Shown here: piece after piece, positions 1-5,553 of the stretch
How positions within the stretch are numbered: the first letter of the stretch is position 1
How the letters are laid out: every line of letters starts with the position of its first letter
Source of the DNA: Pseudomonadota bacterium
GTDB taxonomy: Bacteria; Pseudomonadota; Gammaproteobacteria; Enterobacterales; Enterobacteriaceae
Length of the DNA stretch: 5,563 nucleotides
Assembly: GCA_023454395.1 (NCBI GenBank)
Contig: JAEYFY010000142.1
Span: forward strand, 1 to 5,563
Reading direction: 5' to 3'
Position numbers and translations under genes: made by a program
Notes under the pieces: model-generated
Told to the model about the DNA's origin: nothing
The model's input: only the letters and a program-made list of their open reading frames with translations
The model's database searches: none

Positions 1-17
1 ACATCAGCACATATTAA

Positions 18-37
18 AATTAAACGCTTGTTTAATT
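18..37. repeat. Small AT-rich inverted repeat downstream of hns
   Basis: AATTAAAC (18-25) and GTTTAATT (30-37) form a perfect 8-bp stem with a GCTT loop. No T-run follows on either strand, so it is a poor terminator by itself. In E. coli, as I recall, galU faces hns from this side, so the hairpin could belong to the 3' end of a converging gene outside the window. That is inference only. Confidence 0.4.
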
Positions 38-49
38 AAATGGGGCAAA

Positions 50-86
50 CAAGAAAATACCCTTTTAAATAATTAAAAGGGTATTT
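50..86 (-). terminator. Rho-independent terminator of hns
   Basis: AAATACCCTTTTAA (55-68) and TTAAAAGGGTATTT (73-86) make a perfect 14-bp stem with a 4-base loop, beginning 22 bases past the hns stop codon. Read on the minus strand, the stem ends in a T-rich stretch (the last Ts of the stem followed by TCTTGTTTG), whereas the plus strand continues with CAAATAGAG. This fits termination of the leftward hns transcript. The T-run is interrupted, so termination may be less than complete. Confidence 0.8.
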
Positions 87-107
87 CAAATAGAGTATTG
101 ACTTAAA

Positions 108-512
108 TTACAGCAGGAAATCGTCTAATGATTTGCCTTCTTCATCAATAGCACGTTTGATTACAGCTGGTGTACGACCTTGGCCTGTCCAAGTTTTAGT
201 TTCACCATTTTCATCAACGTAAGAGTATTTAGCAGGGCGAGCTGCACGTTTAGCACGGCCTGTTTTATTAACAGCACTTGCTTCAAGTAAGTCTGTTGGA
301 TCAATACCAGCTTCTTCTAGCATTTCACGGTATTTTTGTAATTTTTGAACACGTTCTTCTTCAGCTGCTTTTTCTAATGAGAATTCTTCACGACGCTCAT
401 TAACGACAACTTCGAGTTTCTCCAGCATTTCTTCTAAAGTTTCTAAAGAAGTTTCTCTTGCTTGTGCACGGAGAGTACGGATGTTATTTAATATTTTTAA
501 AGATTCGCTCAT
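108..512 (-). CDS. hns: Nucleoid-associated DNA-binding protein H-NS
   Basis: This is H-NS, the abundant nucleoid protein that oligomerises along AT-rich DNA, bridges it and silences transcription, especially of acquired genes. The 134-residue product is nearly the family length (E. coli 137). Residues 1 to about 64 carry the dimerisation helices and coiled coil (start [20 protein letters not shown]). A basic linker (about 80-95, [14 protein letters not shown]) leads to the C-terminal DNA-binding domain, with core TWTGQGRTP at 107-115 and the minor-groove QGR at 111-113. Compared with the E. coli protein as I remember it, the usual Cys21 is Thr, the 44-55 segment is divergent, and the C-terminus stops at FLL, lacking the last few residues. 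The start is supported by the conserved N-terminus. The ribosome site AGGA (515-518) is only 2 bases from the ATG. The gene is monocistronic with its own promoter and terminator. H-NS represses its own gene in E. coli, and the AT-rich upstream DNA would suit the same control here. Confidence 0.98.
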   Translation of the reverse strand: MSESLKILNNIRTLRAQARETSLETLEEMLEKLEVVVNERREEFSLEKAAEEERVQKLQKYREMLEEAGIDPTDLLEASAVNKTGRAKRAARPAKYSYVDENGETKTWTGQGRTPAVIKRAIDEEGKSLDDFLL

Positions 513-554
513 TTTCCTGGTCTCAAATAAATGTTGTTGGCTGATGTAATACTA

Positions 555-583
555 ATAATAGATTGCTATTTAAATTTCTGCAA
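555..583 (-). promoter_or_regulatory. Probable sigma70 promoter of hns
   Basis: Read on the minus strand, TTGCAG (578-583) and TATTAT (555-560) are separated by exactly 17 bases. This gives good -35 and -10 matches (4/6 and 5/6). Transcription would start near 548, giving a leader of about 36 bases before the hns ATG, close to the short leader known in E. coli. AT-rich DNA with A/T tracts lies directly upstream (604-653), as expected for curvature and H-NS autoregulation. Motif match only; the start site is inferred. Confidence 0.65.
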
Positions 584-1008
584 TACCTAAATACAAACCT
601 TACGTAAAATTTCTTTTTTTTAAACTAATATCTCAACGAAAAAAATAATAAAAGTTGAGGCATCTTTAGTCAATAAAGGAAATATTAGTAAGGAAATGCA
701 TCTTTTAACTGATGATAGCGCTAATGCTAAAGAATAGAAAGCTTTGTTCATTTTTTTATAATAACGGACTTTTTTCTAAAAATGGAATCGGACTAACTTT
801 CATACTTTAATAAAGGTATATCAAGGGGTGTTTTAATATGTTAAGTACTTATTAAAGCTATTTATTTTTTAAGCAAAAATTAGCATTAACAACGAACTTC
901 ATCTTTCGGTGGTATATCTAGAATAGAAATAAAGGTAATAAATACTTGTTATGGATAACTTGTAGATTGTTTATGTTAGACTGTCGCTCGTGAAAATAAA
1001 CACTATTT
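584..1008. other. Divergent hns-tdk intergenic region, no gene seen
   Basis: This is very AT-rich DNA (601-660 has 12 G/C in 60) between two divergent genes. It holds the hns upstream region on the left and the tdk control region on the right. A 36-codon open frame (624-734, plus) lacks a usual start with a well-spaced ribosome site. A five-codon frame (ATG at 838, preceded by AAGGGG at 823-828) is too short to call. CTCAAC (632-637) and GTTGAG (654-659) form a small dyad with a 16-base loop. A TATAAT (757-762) has no matching -35. I see no RNA gene. Confidence 0.6.
948..982 (+). promoter_or_regulatory. Possible tdk promoter with adjoining dyad
   Basis: An extended -10 element, TGTTAGACT (974-982), would place the start near 989 and give a leader of about 33 bases. 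There is no good -35 at the right spacing, as is common for extended -10 promoters. Immediately upstream, GTTAT (948-952) and ATAAC (955-959) form a perfect dyad around GG, a position where a regulator could act. I recognise no known operator consensus. Confidence 0.3.
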
Positions 1009-1014
1009 AAGGAG
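1009..1014 (+). promoter_or_regulatory. Ribosome binding site of tdk
   Basis: AAGGAG lies 7 bases before the ATG at 1022. This is near-ideal spacing, and it fixes the start. Confidence 0.85.
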
Positions 1015-1021
1015 TGAGCTG

Positions 1022-1618
1022 ATGGCTCAACTTTACTTTTATTATTCAGCCATGAACGCTGGAAAATCAACATCTTTATTGCAATCCTCTTATAACTATA
1101 ATGAACGAGGAATGCGTACTTTGATTTTCACTGCGGCTATTGATACACGCTTTGCAAAAGGAAAGATTAGTTCAAGGATAGGATTAAGTGCGGATGCATT
1201 ACTCTTTAGTGATGATATGAATATTCGTGACGTTATTGTTGCTGAGCATAACAAACAGCCTATTCACTGTGTATTGATTGATGAATGCCAATTTTTAAGT
1301 AAGGCACATGTCGAACAACTTTGTGAAATAACGGATACCTATGATATTCCCGTTCTCACTTATGGGCTAAGAACGGATTTTAGAGGTGAGTTATTTACAG
1401 GCAGTGCTTATTTATTAGCATGGGCTGATAAACTAGTAGAACTTAAAACAGTATGTTACTGCGGTAGAAAGGCAAATAAAGTATTACGCTTAGATGATAA
1501 AGGAAATGTACTGAGTGATGGTGCTCAAGTTGAAATAGGTGGAAATGAAAAATATGTTTCAGTCTGCCGCAAGCATTATACGCAGGCAACGCTAAAAGGG
1601 TGTATTGAACAAGAGTAA
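1022..1618 (+). CDS. tdk: Thymidine kinase, type II (TK1-like)
   Basis: This cytoplasmic salvage enzyme phosphorylates thymidine (and deoxyuridine) to the monophosphate using ATP, feeding dTTP synthesis; in this family it is a tetramer inhibited by dTTP. The 198-residue product shows the family layout. The P-loop SAMNAGKST is at 9-17. The DECQ motif at 87-90 supplies the catalytic Glu88. The conserved [11 protein letters not shown] stretch is at 115-125 (lasso and substrate region). A structural zinc site is formed by Cys145, Cys147, Cys182 and His185, and YVSVCRKHY is at 178-186. All key residues are intact. It is about seven residues shorter than the E. coli enzyme at the poorly conserved C-terminus, which looks natural rather than truncated. 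The start is set by the conserved [16 protein letters not shown] and a strong ribosome site. The gene stands alone, divergent from hns and convergent with adhE, and has its own terminator. Confidence 0.98.
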   Translation: MAQLYFYYSAMNAGKSTSLLQSSYNYNERGMRTLIFTAAIDTRFAKGKISSRIGLSADALLFSDDMNIRDVIVAEHNKQPIHCVLIDECQFLSKAHVEQLCEITDTYDIPVLTYGLRTDFRGELFTGSAYLLAWADKLVELKTVCYCGRKANKVLRLDDKGNVLSDGAQVEIGGNEKYVSVCRKHYTQATLKGCIEQE

Positions 1619-1630
1619 CCTTTTCAATTT

Positions 1631-1664
1631 CCCTCTTTTACTAATTTGTCAGAGTAAAAGAGGG
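1631..1664. repeat. Long stem-loop just after tdk, lacking a T-run
   Basis: CCCTCTTTTACT (1631-1642) and AGTAAAAGAGGG (1653-1664) make a perfect 12-bp stem with a 10-base loop, beginning 13 bases after the tdk stop. Neither strand has a T-run after the stem (GGATGAAATAAG on plus, AAATTGAAAA on minus), so it is not a standard intrinsic terminator. It may shield the tdk mRNA 3' end from exonucleases, or mark a processed end. Confidence 0.7.
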
Positions 1665-1736
1665 GGATGAAATAAGAATTCAAATAAAGTGTTATATAAC
1701 GTAATACTAAAAAATATTTATATATTTTTAAATTTT

Positions 1737-1758
1737 AGCCAATTTCTTGGCTTTTTTT
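1737..1758 (+). terminator. Rho-independent terminator, probably of tdk
   Basis: AGCCAA (1737-1742), a TTTC loop and TTGGCT (1747-1752) are followed by six further Ts. This is a canonical compact intrinsic terminator on the plus strand, about 120 bases past the tdk stop. No gene lies between, so it most likely ends the tdk transcript. Confidence 0.8.
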
Positions 1759-1942
1759 ATATCAAATTGCGGTGAGTTTGATTTTCTTCTGTGAAGATAT
1801 GTTATTTTTTGAAAGGAAAAATTATCTATTTCATCGATTTCATTATCATTAATCAAAAAAGACATAATCAAATATACGTAAGGTGTTTGTTTTGTGATGT
1901 CGATATTGTTTTTTACAAATGAAAAGAGAGATAGACATTTGA

Positions 1943-2098
1943 TGCATTTATATTATTCATAGTTTAATAAAATTGAATAAAGATAGTCATAAAATACAAA
2001 AAAATATTTCTTTTATCTATGGTTTGTATAATGAAACATTTATATCGGGTTTTATCGATGCTGATTATAAGATGCTTAAGTTGTTATTGAATAAATAA
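1943..2098 (+). other. Open frame without start; possible gene remnant
   Basis: A 51-codon stretch runs from just after a TGA at 1940-1942 to TAA at 2096-2098. The second half translates as ISFIYGLYNETFISGFIDAD followed by YKMLKLLLNK. There is no in-frame ATG or GTG near the beginning, no ribosome site before the in-frame TTG at 1973, and the only ATG lies close to the end. The segment ISGFIDAD resembles the LAGLIDADG motif of homing endonucleases, but the final Gly is Tyr and nothing else supports that family. Chance is quite possible in DNA this AT-rich. Confidence 0.2.
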
Positions 2099-2145
2099 AA
2101 CACTTCACTTTATGCCTGCCAATACGGATAAATTGGCTCTTTTTA
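2027..2145 (+). ncRNA. Candidate small RNA (weak)
   Basis: A perfect TATAAT (2027-2032), preceded directly by TTTG, could start a transcript near 2039. A terminator-like hairpin with T-rich tail closes at 2145, giving an RNA of about 105 bases. No good -35 element is seen, and TATAAT arises often by chance in such DNA. The call rests only on the pairing of a promoter-like hexamer with a plus-strand terminator that has no annotated gene to serve. I recognise no known RNA family. Confidence 0.2.
2118..2145 (+). terminator. Terminator-like hairpin in the gap
   Basis: GCCAAT (2118-2123) and ATTGGC (2132-2137) form a 6-bp stem with an 8-base loop, followed by TCTTTTTA. It fits a rho-independent terminator on the plus strand. 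The tdk terminator lies 360 bases upstream, so this hairpin would serve another rightward transcript or be a backup. Confidence 0.5.
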
Positions 2146-2167
2146 TACTCCTAAAGGAGTAATTTTT
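2146..2167 (+). terminator. Second tandem terminator-like hairpin
   Basis: TACTCC (2146-2151), a TAAA loop and GGAGTA (2156-2161) are followed by ATTTTT. It directly abuts the preceding hairpin, so the two may act together on the plus strand. Confidence 0.45.
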
Positions 2168-2199
2168 AAGTAGAATGCACAAATAGCGACCTTTATTAC

Positions 2200-2213
2200 G
2201 TTAGCAAGCTAAC
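2200..2213. repeat. 14-base dyad GTTAGC-AA-GCTAAC
   Basis: GTTAGCAAGCTAAC is a perfect 6-bp dyad around AA. No T-run follows. The two-base centre is short for an RNA hairpin and more like a protein-binding palindrome, but no consensus is recognised. Confidence 0.4.
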
Positions 2214-2270
2214 AAGCCTCATTTTGATAATATTTTATTGAAACTATGTTTTTTATAAATCCAATGGAGC

Positions 2271-2297
2271 TAGAGATATAAAATATTTATATCTCTA
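2271..2297. repeat. 12-bp perfect inverted repeat
   Basis: TAGAGATATAAA (2271-2282) and TTTATATCTCTA (2286-2297) pair perfectly around a 3-base centre. The stem is nearly all A/T, so the hairpin would be weak. TATTTTGATC follows on the plus strand, giving only a faint resemblance to a terminator. A second dyad, TTTTGAT (2300-2306) with ATCAAAA (2319-2325), follows at once. Confidence 0.5.
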
Positions 2298-2305
2298 TAT
2301 TTTGA

Positions 2306-2419
2306 TCACTAATTAATAATCAAAACGATGAAGCCTATTTATTTTTATCGGATAAGAAGAAAAATACGATTGCAAATCGTAAAGCGAATACGATGGTTTC
2401 AAAGAACATTTCGCGATAG
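2306..2419 (+). other. Short open frame without start; possible remnant
   Basis: The frame after TGA at 2303-2305 runs 37 codons to TAG at 2417. Its second half is hydrophilic and Lys/Asn/Arg-rich (LSDKKKNTIANRKANTMVSK). No normal start codon or ribosome site precedes it; the only ATG is late. A further open stretch in another frame (2431-2511, ending EEFDTLYNRP) follows after a stop. A frame-shifted relic or chance would both fit, and no family is recognised. A 7-bp dyad, TACGATT-GCA-AATCGTA (2365-2381), lies inside it. Confidence 0.2.
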
Positions 2420-2607
2420 TCATTTTATGAAGTAAACAAGGTAAGAATGAAATAATTAAACCAACTAATGAAAGAGGAGAGGAGTTTGATACGCTCTATA
2501 ATCGCCCATAAGCCATTTTTTATAATAGGGTAATGCCAATGTGTGATTTAAGAGGTAAGTTGCTCAGCACCTTTTTCAGAGCCAATTATGAATACATAAG
2601 GGAATAC

Positions 2608-2621
2608 ACTATTTTTATAGT
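2608..2621. repeat. Small hairpin ACTAT-TTTT-ATAGT
   Basis: This is a perfect 5-bp AT-rich stem with a 4-base loop and no T-run after it. It is weak and listed only for completeness. Confidence 0.25.
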
Positions 2622-2640
2622 AAGGATTAAACTTATTAAC

Positions 2641-2656
2641 TAAGTGTAAACACTTA
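2641..2656. repeat. Perfect 16-base palindrome, operator-like
   Basis: TAAGTGTAAACACTTA consists of 7-bp half-sites around AA. The short centre makes it more like a binding site for a dimeric regulator than an RNA hairpin. It sits about 90 bases beyond the adhE terminator, with no gene start beside it, so its target is unclear. I recognise no consensus. Confidence 0.4.
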
Positions 2657-2743
2657 TCATTTATGACTGAATAGTGACTTCTCTCGCTTTATTTCCCAAT
2701 CTCAGAAATCAGTAGCAAAATGCATATAACCAAGTGATCAGCC

Positions 2744-2773
2744 ATAAAAAAACCCAGCCATAGGGCTGGGTTT
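2744..2773 (-). terminator. Strong rho-independent terminator of adhE
   Basis: AAACCCAGCC (2750-2759), an ATAG loop and GGCTGGGTTT (2764-2773) form a 10-bp, GC-rich stem. On the minus strand it runs into seven Ts (2746-2752). It lies about 57 bases past the adhE stop. On the plus strand, TTTCTATTT follows the stem, so some two-way activity is possible. Confidence 0.95.
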
Positions 2774-2830
2774 CTATTTAAGAGTAAATAACCGAAATAT
2801 TGAGGATCACATTAACACAGTGTGTTTCGA

Positions 2831-5497
2831 TTATTTTTTACTACTTTTTTTAGCTGGTTTTGTTTCTTCTTTTACTTCAACAACAGGATGTTCATTAAAT
2901 TCACGACCGTAGTAAGAATCTAATAACAGTTGTTTCAGTTCAGAGATCAGTGGGTAACGAGGGTTAGCACCAGTACACTGATCGTCAAACGCATCTTCAG
3001 ATAATTTATCAACTCTTGCTAAGAAATCACTTTCTTGGACGCCAGCTTCACGAATAGAAGATGGAATACCTAATGAAGATTTCATTTCTTCTAACCAAGC
3101 TAACAATTTCTCAATTTTAGCCGCAGTACGGTCACCCGGTGCTGAAAGTTCTAAGTGATCAGCAATTTCTGCATAACGACGACGAGCTTGAGGGCGATCG
3201 TATTGGCTAAATGCAGTTTGTTTAGTTGGGTTATCATTAGCGTTATAACGAATAACGTTTGAAATTAATAACGCATTAGCTAAACCGTGAGGAATATGGA
3301 ACTCAGAGCCTAATTTATGCGCCATTGAGTGACAAACACCCAAGAATGCGTTAGCAAAAGCAATACCAGCAATCGTTGCCGCATTATGAACACGTTCACG
3401 AGCAACAGGATTTTTAGCGCCTTCATGATAACTTGCAGGCAGATGTTCCTTCAGTAATTTTAATGCTTGCAGTGCTTGTCCATCAGAATATTCGTTCGCT
3501 AATACAGAAACGTAGGCTTCTAATGCGTGAGTTACAGCGTCTAAACCACCAAATGCACACAGAGATTTAGGCATATTCATAACAAGGTTTGCATCAACGA
3601 TAGCCATATCTGGTGTTAATGCATAGTCTGCTAATGGATATTTTTGACCTGTTTCGTCATCAGTAACTACCGCAAATGGTGTTACTTCGGAGCCTGTACC
3701 TGATGTTGTTGTGATAGCAACCATTTGTGCTTTCACACCCATTTTTGGGAATTTGTAAATACGTTTACGGATATCCATAAAGCGTAATGCTAATTCTTCA
3801 AAGTGGGTTTCTGGGTGTTCATACATAACCCACATGATTTTTGCTGCATCCATTGGTGAACCACCACCTAATGCGATGATCACGTCTGGTTTAAAGCTAT
3901 TCATCTGTTCTGCGCCTTTACGCACAACACTTAATGTTGGGTCTGCTTCAACTTCAAAAAAGACTTCTGTTTCAACACCAAATTTTTTCAGTACACGAGC
4001 GACTTCATCAACATAACCATTGTTGAATAAGAAACTATCGGTCACGATAAAGGCGCGTTTTTTACCGTCTGTCGCAATCTCTTCTAGTGCGATAGGTAAA
4101 CAACCACGGCGGAAGTAAATAGATTTAGGAAGTTTATGCCACAACATATTTTCTGCTCTTTTCGCCACGGTTTTAGTGTTGATAAGGTGTTTTGGCCCTA
4201 CGTTTTCAGAGATGGAGTTACCACCCCATGAACCACAACCTAATGTTAGAGAAGGAGCAAGTTTAAAGTTGTATAAGTCACCAATACCACCTTGAGACGC
4301 TGGAGTATTGATTAAAATACGAGATGTTTTCATCTTGTCGCCGAAGTAGGCAACATGCTCAGGGCAGTTATCTTGGTCTGTATATAAGCAAGAAGTGTGA
4401 CCAATACCACCCATCTCAACTAATTTTTCCGCTTTTAGAACGGCATCCTCAAACGATTGAGCATGGTACATGGCTAATAGTGGAGATAACTTCTCGTGAG
4501 CAAAAGGTTCTGCTTCTGTTGTTTCTTTTACTTCACCAATTAAAATTTTGGTATTTACAGGTACTTCAATGCCAGCCATTTCAGCAATTTTTGTTGCCGG
4601 TTGACCCACAATCGCTGCGTTTAAGTTGCCATCTTTTAAGATGATGTCTTGAACTGCTTTTAATTCTTTACCTGTTAGCATGTAACCGCCGTGAGTTGAG
4701 AAACGCTCACGAACTTGTTTATAAATGCTATCAACAACGATAACAGATTGCTCTGATGCACAAATTACGCCGTTATCGAAAGTTTTAGACATTAAGATTG
4801 AAGCCACTGCACGTTTGATATCAGCAGAATCATCAATAACAACAGGTGTATTACCTGCACCAACACCGATAGCAGGTTTACCAGAACTATACGCAGCTTT
4901 AACCATGCCAGGACCACCTGTCGCTAAGATCAGGTTAATATCATCATGGTGCATTAATGCGTTAGATAGGGCAACAGAAGGCTCATCAATCCAACCGATA
5001 ATGTCTTTTGGTGCGCCAGCAGCGATAGCGGCATTCAAGACGATTTCAGCAGCACGGTTTGTTGCTTCTTTTGCACGAGGGTGCGGAGAGAAAATAATAC
5101 CATTACGCGTTTTTAAGCTAATTAATGCTTTAAAAATCGCAGTAGAAGTTGGGTTAGTTGTTGGTACGATACCACAGATGATCCCAATAGGTTCAGCAAT
5201 GGTCATTGTGCCGTAAGTCAGATCTTCAGATAAGATCCCGCAGGTTTTTTCGTCTTTATACGCATTGTAGATATACTCAGAAGCAAAGTGGTTTTTAATC
5301 ACTTTATCTTCAACAATACCCATACCAGACTCTTTAACAGCTAATTTTGCAAGAGGAATACGGGCATCAGCGGCAGCTAATGCAGCAGCACGGAAAATGG
5401 CATCAACTTGTTCTTGAGAGAAGTTAGCAAATTCACGTTGAGCTTTTTTTACACGAGCAACCAAATCATTGAGTTCAGTAACGTTAGTTACAGACAT
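2831..5497 (-). CDS. adhE: Bifunctional acetaldehyde/alcohol dehydrogenase AdhE
   Basis: AdhE converts acetyl-CoA to acetaldehyde and then ethanol, using two NADH, the main NADH-reoxidising step of mixed-acid fermentation. In E. coli it forms long cytoplasmic filaments (spirosomes). The 888 residues match the family (E. coli 891). The aldehyde dehydrogenase domain is at about 1-440, with catalytic Cys246 in GVICASEQS, NTP/GAGN loops near 211-218 and GHTS at 366-369. A linker leads to the iron-dependent alcohol dehydrogenase domain (about 449-870), with GGGSPMD at 544-550 and iron ligands Asp653, His657, His723 and His737, all present. Glu568 is retained. Position 267 is Ser where E. coli, as I recall, has Ala. 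The Lys-rich tail (875-888) is the least conserved part. The start is supported by the family N-terminus and CAGGAG 7 bases upstream. The gene is monocistronic, ends at a strong terminator, and faces tdk. Its promoters are outside the window. Confidence 0.98.
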   Translation of the reverse strand: MSVTNVTELNDLVARVKKAQREFANFSQEQVDAIFRAAALAAADARIPLAKLAVKESGMGIVEDKVIKNHFASEYIYNAYKDEKTCGILSEDLTYGTMTIAEPIGIICGIVPTTNPTSTAIFKALISLKTRNGIIFSPHPRAKEATNRAAEIVLNAAIAAGAPKDIIGWIDEPSVALSNALMHHDDINLILATGGPGMVKAAYSSGKPAIGVGAGNTPVVIDDSADIKRAVASILMSKTFDNGVICASEQSVIVVDSIYKQVRERFSTHGGYMLTGKELKAVQDIILKDGNLNAAIVGQPATKIAEMAGIEVPVNTKILIGEVKETTEAEPFAHEKLSPLLAMYHAQSFEDAVLKAEKLVEMGGIGHTSCLYTDQDNCPEHVAYFGDKMKTSRILINTPASQGGIGDLYNFKLAPSLTLGCGSWGGNSISENVGPKHLINTKTVAKRAENMLWHKLPKSIYFRRGCLPIALEEIATDGKKRAFIVTDSFLFNNGYVDEVARVLKKFGVETEVFFEVEADPTLSVVRKGAEQMNSFKPDVIIALGGGSPMDAAKIMWVMYEHPETHFEELALRFMDIRKRIYKFPKMGVKAQMVAITTTSGTGSEVTPFAVVTDDETGQKYPLADYALTPDMAIVDANLVMNMPKSLCAFGGLDAVTHALEAYVSVLANEYSDGQALQALKLLKEHLPASYHEGAKNPVARERVHNAATIAGIAFANAFLGVCHSMAHKLGSEFHIPHGLANALLISNVIRYNANDNPTKQTAFSQYDRPQARRRYAEIADHLELSAPGDRTAAKIEKLLAWLEEMKSSLGIPSSIREAGVQESDFLARVDKLSEDAFDDQCTGANPRYPLISELKQLLLDSYYGREFNEHPVVEVKEETKPAKKSSKK

Positions 5498-5553
5498 AAA
5501 GAGACTCCTGATAAAATGTTAAATTTTTTAAGCAAATTAGCCGTTTTCATCAT
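5488..5553 (-). other. Short upstream frame overlapping the adhE start
   Basis: A 21-codon frame begins at tandem ATGs (5553-5551 and 5550-5548) and reads MMKTANLLKKFNILSGVSLCL. It stops with TAA 10 bases inside adhE in another frame. It spans the adhE ribosome site, so if translated it could couple to or interfere with adhE initiation. No ribosome site is seen ahead of its ATGs within the window. The E. coli leader, as I recall, has a stop in the equivalent place, so this may be incidental. Confidence 0.2.

Larger units (their letters stand above)
1759..2743. other. Long gene-poor gap between tdk and adhE terminators
   Basis: I find no confident gene in this stretch of nearly 1 kb. It is extremely AT-rich in places (11 G/C in 60 at 1981-2040). 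It holds short open frames without good starts or ribosome sites, notably 1943-2098, 2306-2419 and 2431-2511 on the plus strand. It also holds two terminator-like hairpins (2118-2145, 2146-2167), four isolated TATAAT or similar hexamers, and several perfect small dyads. No tRNA, rRNA, CRISPR or intact insertion sequence is seen. As I recall, the same slot in E. coli contains insertion-sequence-derived pseudogene material, so decayed DNA is a reasonable explanation, though I cannot name any ancestor from the remaining frames. Confidence 0.6.

Noticed and set aside
624..734. 36-codon plus-strand frame between hns and tdk, with an internal ATG at 696
   Set aside because: The ATG is only 1 base from the AAGGA-like motif, the remaining peptide is 13 residues, and frames of this length are expected by chance in AT-rich DNA.
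823..855. Ribosome-like AAGGGG followed by a five-codon ATG frame (MLSTY)
   Set aside because: It is too short to call a gene, and there is no sign of an attenuator or leader structure before tdk.
1772..1852. GTG-initiated 26-codon frame after the tdk terminator
   Set aside because: It has no ribosome site, it starts close after a terminator, and the composition looks like random AT-rich sequence.
594..1890. Shared TACGTAAGGT between the hns upstream region (minus strand) and 1875-1884
   Set aside because: A single 10-base match between two places in a window this size is expected by chance.
2474..2535. AGAGGAGAGGAG ribosome-like purine run and TATAAT hexamers at 2497 and 2521
   Set aside because: No start codon followed by a meaningful frame lies at proper spacing, and neither hexamer has a -35 partner.
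1759..2743. Insertion sequence, CRISPR array or tRNA gene in the gap
   Set aside because: There are no paired terminal repeats with target duplication, no regularly spaced repeats, and no cloverleaf-like segment with a T-loop motif.
3834..5216. Plus-strand open frames of 60, 106 and 163 codons inside adhE
   Set aside because: They lie antisense to a full-length, well-conserved adhE with intact catalytic residues, and their products look like reverse-strand shadows (no family features).
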